Assembly: GCA_003542355.1 (NCBI GenBank)
Contig: DPKU01000013.1
Location: 1-6,640 of the forward strand
Direction: 5' to 3'
DNA: 6,640 nt
Source: Clostridiales bacterium
GTDB lineage: Bacteria > Bacillota > Clostridia > Peptostreptococcales > Anaerovoracaceae
A program made the position numbers and the translations under genes. The notes below the pieces were generated by a model that saw only the letters and a program-made list of their open reading frames with translations, made no database searches and was not told the origin of the DNA. Positions 5,004 through 6,640 of this stretch are shown here, piece by piece; within the stretch, counting starts at the first letter, position 1; each line of letters opens with the position of its first letter.

Positions 5004-6640
5004 ATCGACGCATTTACCGATCGACATTTACCGTAGTTTTGACAACACTGTTCCTTTGCGTCGTTTTGTTTACGGGTACGCTTTACGGATATTTCGAAAA
5101 CAGGATGTTCGGGATGCTGGAGCAGAGCGCCACATACATTCAGTCGGCCTTGGAAAATCATGGATTGTCTTACCTGGATTCGCTTCCCCCGGGAGGCGAT
5201 CGGGTGACGCTCATTGGGCCTGATGGGACCGTTCTATACGATAACTATGCCGATCCGACCGCCATGGAAGACCATTCGGACCGGGAAGAGATCATCGCTG
5301 CCCGAGCCCAGGGACAGGGACAGAGTACCAGAGAATCTGCCACGCTGGGGCAGAAGACACTGTATTATGCCACATTGCTGAACGACGGATCCGTCCTGCG
5401 GGTATCTGCAGCACAGCAATCCGTCAGCGCTCTGGTCAAGGGGATGATACGGCCGATGATCCTGATCGCGGCCATGGCGCTGGGCCTGGGGGCTGTCTTG
5501 GCTTTAAAACTATCGGAGCGGATCGTGGAGCCGATCAACAGCATCGATCCGGAGCATCCGGAAAAAGGAGAGATCTACCCGGAACTCACGCCGCTATTAA
5601 AAAAGCTGAGAGATCAAAATAAAACCATCGGAGAGCAGATGGATCAGCTGCGGCAGAAGCAGCGGGAATTCGAGACGATCACCCGCCATATGAGTGAAGG
5701 CTTTCTCGTTGCAGACGCCAATCGGAAAATACTGTCCTACAATCAGAGCATTCTGGATTTGATGGGGGTGGAGCATCTGACCCAGGATCGATCCCTGCTT
5801 GCCCTGAACCGCAGTGAGCATTTTCGTAAAGCTGTGGATACGGCCATCGGCGGCAGCCGCAGCACGGAAGTCGTCTGTGCAGAAGGTCGGCACATCCGTA
5901 TCGTGGCCGACCCCGTAATGGAGGACGATGTCCTTCATGGGCTGGTGATCCTGGCCATGGATGTGACCGGTCAGATGGAGTGGGAGCGGCTCCGACGGGA
6001 ATTTGCCGCCAACGTGTCCCACGAACTCAAGACGCCACTCACATCCATATCCGGCATTGCCGAGATCATGAAGAACGGTATGATACAGGGCGACGATGTG
6101 ATCCATTTTGCCGGTCATATCCACCGGGAAGCCGAACGAATGATTTCCCTGATCCGGGACACCATTCGCCTATCACAGCTGGACGAAGGGGCTGTGGACC
6201 GGGAACGGCAGGAAGTGGATCTGTATCAGATCGCTCTCGACGCAGCCCGCCAGCTGGATGAAGCGGCACGGCGATCCGGCGTCACCTTCGAGATCACCGG
6301 TGCGCCGTCTCCGATTTTGGGCGTAGCGCCCATCGTGGAAGAAGTGGTCTATAATTTGATGGACAATGCCCTGAAGTACAATGTGCCCGGCGGCAAGGTC
6401 TCCGTAACGCTCTCCGGCAAAGAGGACGGCTTTGAGATGGCAGTGATCGATACGGGCATCGGTATTCCAAAGGAAGACATCGACAGAGTGTTCGAGAGGT
6501 TCTACCGGGTGGACAAGAGTCACTCCAGCACCGTCACCGGTACGGGTCTTGGTCTTTCCATCGTCAAACACGGCGCTGCGCTTCACGGAGCGGACGTCCG
6601 GATCGACAGCAAACCCGGACAGGGGACCCGGGTGACGGTC
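5000..6640 (+). CDS. phoR: Phosphate-regulon sensor histidine kinase PhoR (3' end beyond window)
   Basis: An open frame of 547 codons runs from ATG 5000 to the window edge with no stop; only the last residues should be missing. GGGAGG (4988-4993) lies 6 bases before the ATG. Order: first membrane helix (about 10-30); extracellular sensor region (31-147) with VTLIGPDGTVLYDNYADP, resembling the small PAS-like domain of Firmicute PhoR; second helix (148-169); a degenerate HAMP-like linker (about 170-226) rich in charged and coiled-coil-type residues; a cytoplasmic PAS domain (about 227-325, EGFLVADANRKILSYNQ); the dimerisation domain with phospho-accepting His341 in NVSHELKTPLTSISG; and the ATPase domain with N-box Asn452/Asn456, DTGIGIP (484-490), ERFYRVDKSHS and GTGLGLSIVKH (514-524). 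It phosphorylates the neighbouring regulator under phosphate limitation, as inferred from family and context. Confidence 0.94.
   Translation, partial: MNRRIYRSTFTVVLTTLFLCVVLFTGTLYGYFENRMFGMLEQSATYIQSALENHGLSYLDSLPPGGDRVTLIGPDGTVLYDNYADPTAMEDHSDREEIIAARAQGQGQSTRESATLGQKTLYYATLLNDGSVLRVSAAQQSVSALVKGMIRPMILIAAMALGLGAVLALKLSERIVEPINSIDPEHPEKGEIYPELTPLLKKLRDQNKTIGEQMDQLRQKQREFETITRHMSEGFLVADANRKILSYNQSILDLMGVEHLTQDRSLLALNRSEHFRKAVDTAIGGSRSTEVVCAEGRHIRIVADPVMEDDVLHGLVILAMDVTGQMEWERLRREFAANVSHELKTPLTSISGIAEIMKNGMIQGDDVIHFAGHIHREAERMISLIRDTIRLSQLDEGAVDRERQEVDLYQIALDAARQLDEAARRSGVTFEITGAPSPILGVAPIVEEVVYNLMDNALKYNVPGGKVSVTLSGKEDGFEMAVIDTGIGIPKEDIDRVFERFYRVDKSHSSTVTGTGLGLSIVKHGAALHGADVRIDSKPGQGTRVTV

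Noticed and set aside
5309..5324. Short tandem repeat CAGGGA-CAGGGA-CAG in phoR as a phase-variation tract
   Set aside because: Only about 2.5 units of a 6-base unit, which keeps the frame; it just encodes Gln-Gly repeats in the sensor region.

Overview
The window is a phosphate-acquisition and phosphate-sensing locus from what looks like a Gram-positive anaerobe of the class Clostridia. Evidence for that origin: strong AGGAG-type ribosome binding sites before almost every gene, a lipoprotein (lipobox) phosphate-binding protein instead of a periplasmic one, Firmicute-style Pst, PhoU and PhoR sequences, and a base composition estimated by eye in the mid-50s % GC. I cannot name a genus from the sequence alone. 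All genes are on the + strand.

Layout: the window opens with the last 61 codons of glmM (phosphoglucosamine mutase), which end at 186. A 137-base intergenic region (187-323) follows. It holds a probable Rho-independent terminator for glmM (hairpin 229-260 plus T-rich tail) and, directly in front of it, two TTAACA repeats exactly 11 bp apart (213-218 and 224-229), which match a Pho box. Then comes one tightly packed operon: pstS (324-1202), pstC (1206-2054), pstA (2054-2920), pstB (2924-3676), phoU (3673-4326), a PhoB/PhoP-type response regulator (4326-5003) and a PhoR-type sensor kinase (5000 to beyond the window end). Gene joints are 3-base gaps or 1-4 base overlaps, so the whole unit is probably co-transcribed and largely translationally coupled.

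How the genes work together: PstS captures phosphate outside the cell, PstC and PstA form the membrane channel, and PstB powers uptake with ATP. PhoU links transporter activity to the sensor PhoR, which phosphorylates the response regulator. That regulator is expected to bind the Pho box upstream of pstS, making the operon a closed feedback circuit that encodes both its uptake machinery and its own regulators.

The most unusual item is PstS. Its two halves are in swapped order: the segment normally in the second half of PstS (SREEGSGTRGAF through EENGYI) comes right after the lipobox, and the segment normally at the N-terminus (GSSSVTPVMEK through TDWNEIG) comes last. All recognisable phosphate-binding motifs are present once. 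This is a circular permutation of the fold, not a truncation. I have a recollection, which I cannot check here, that similarly ordered proteins occur in other Clostridia, so the arrangement may be a lineage trait rather than unique to this strain.
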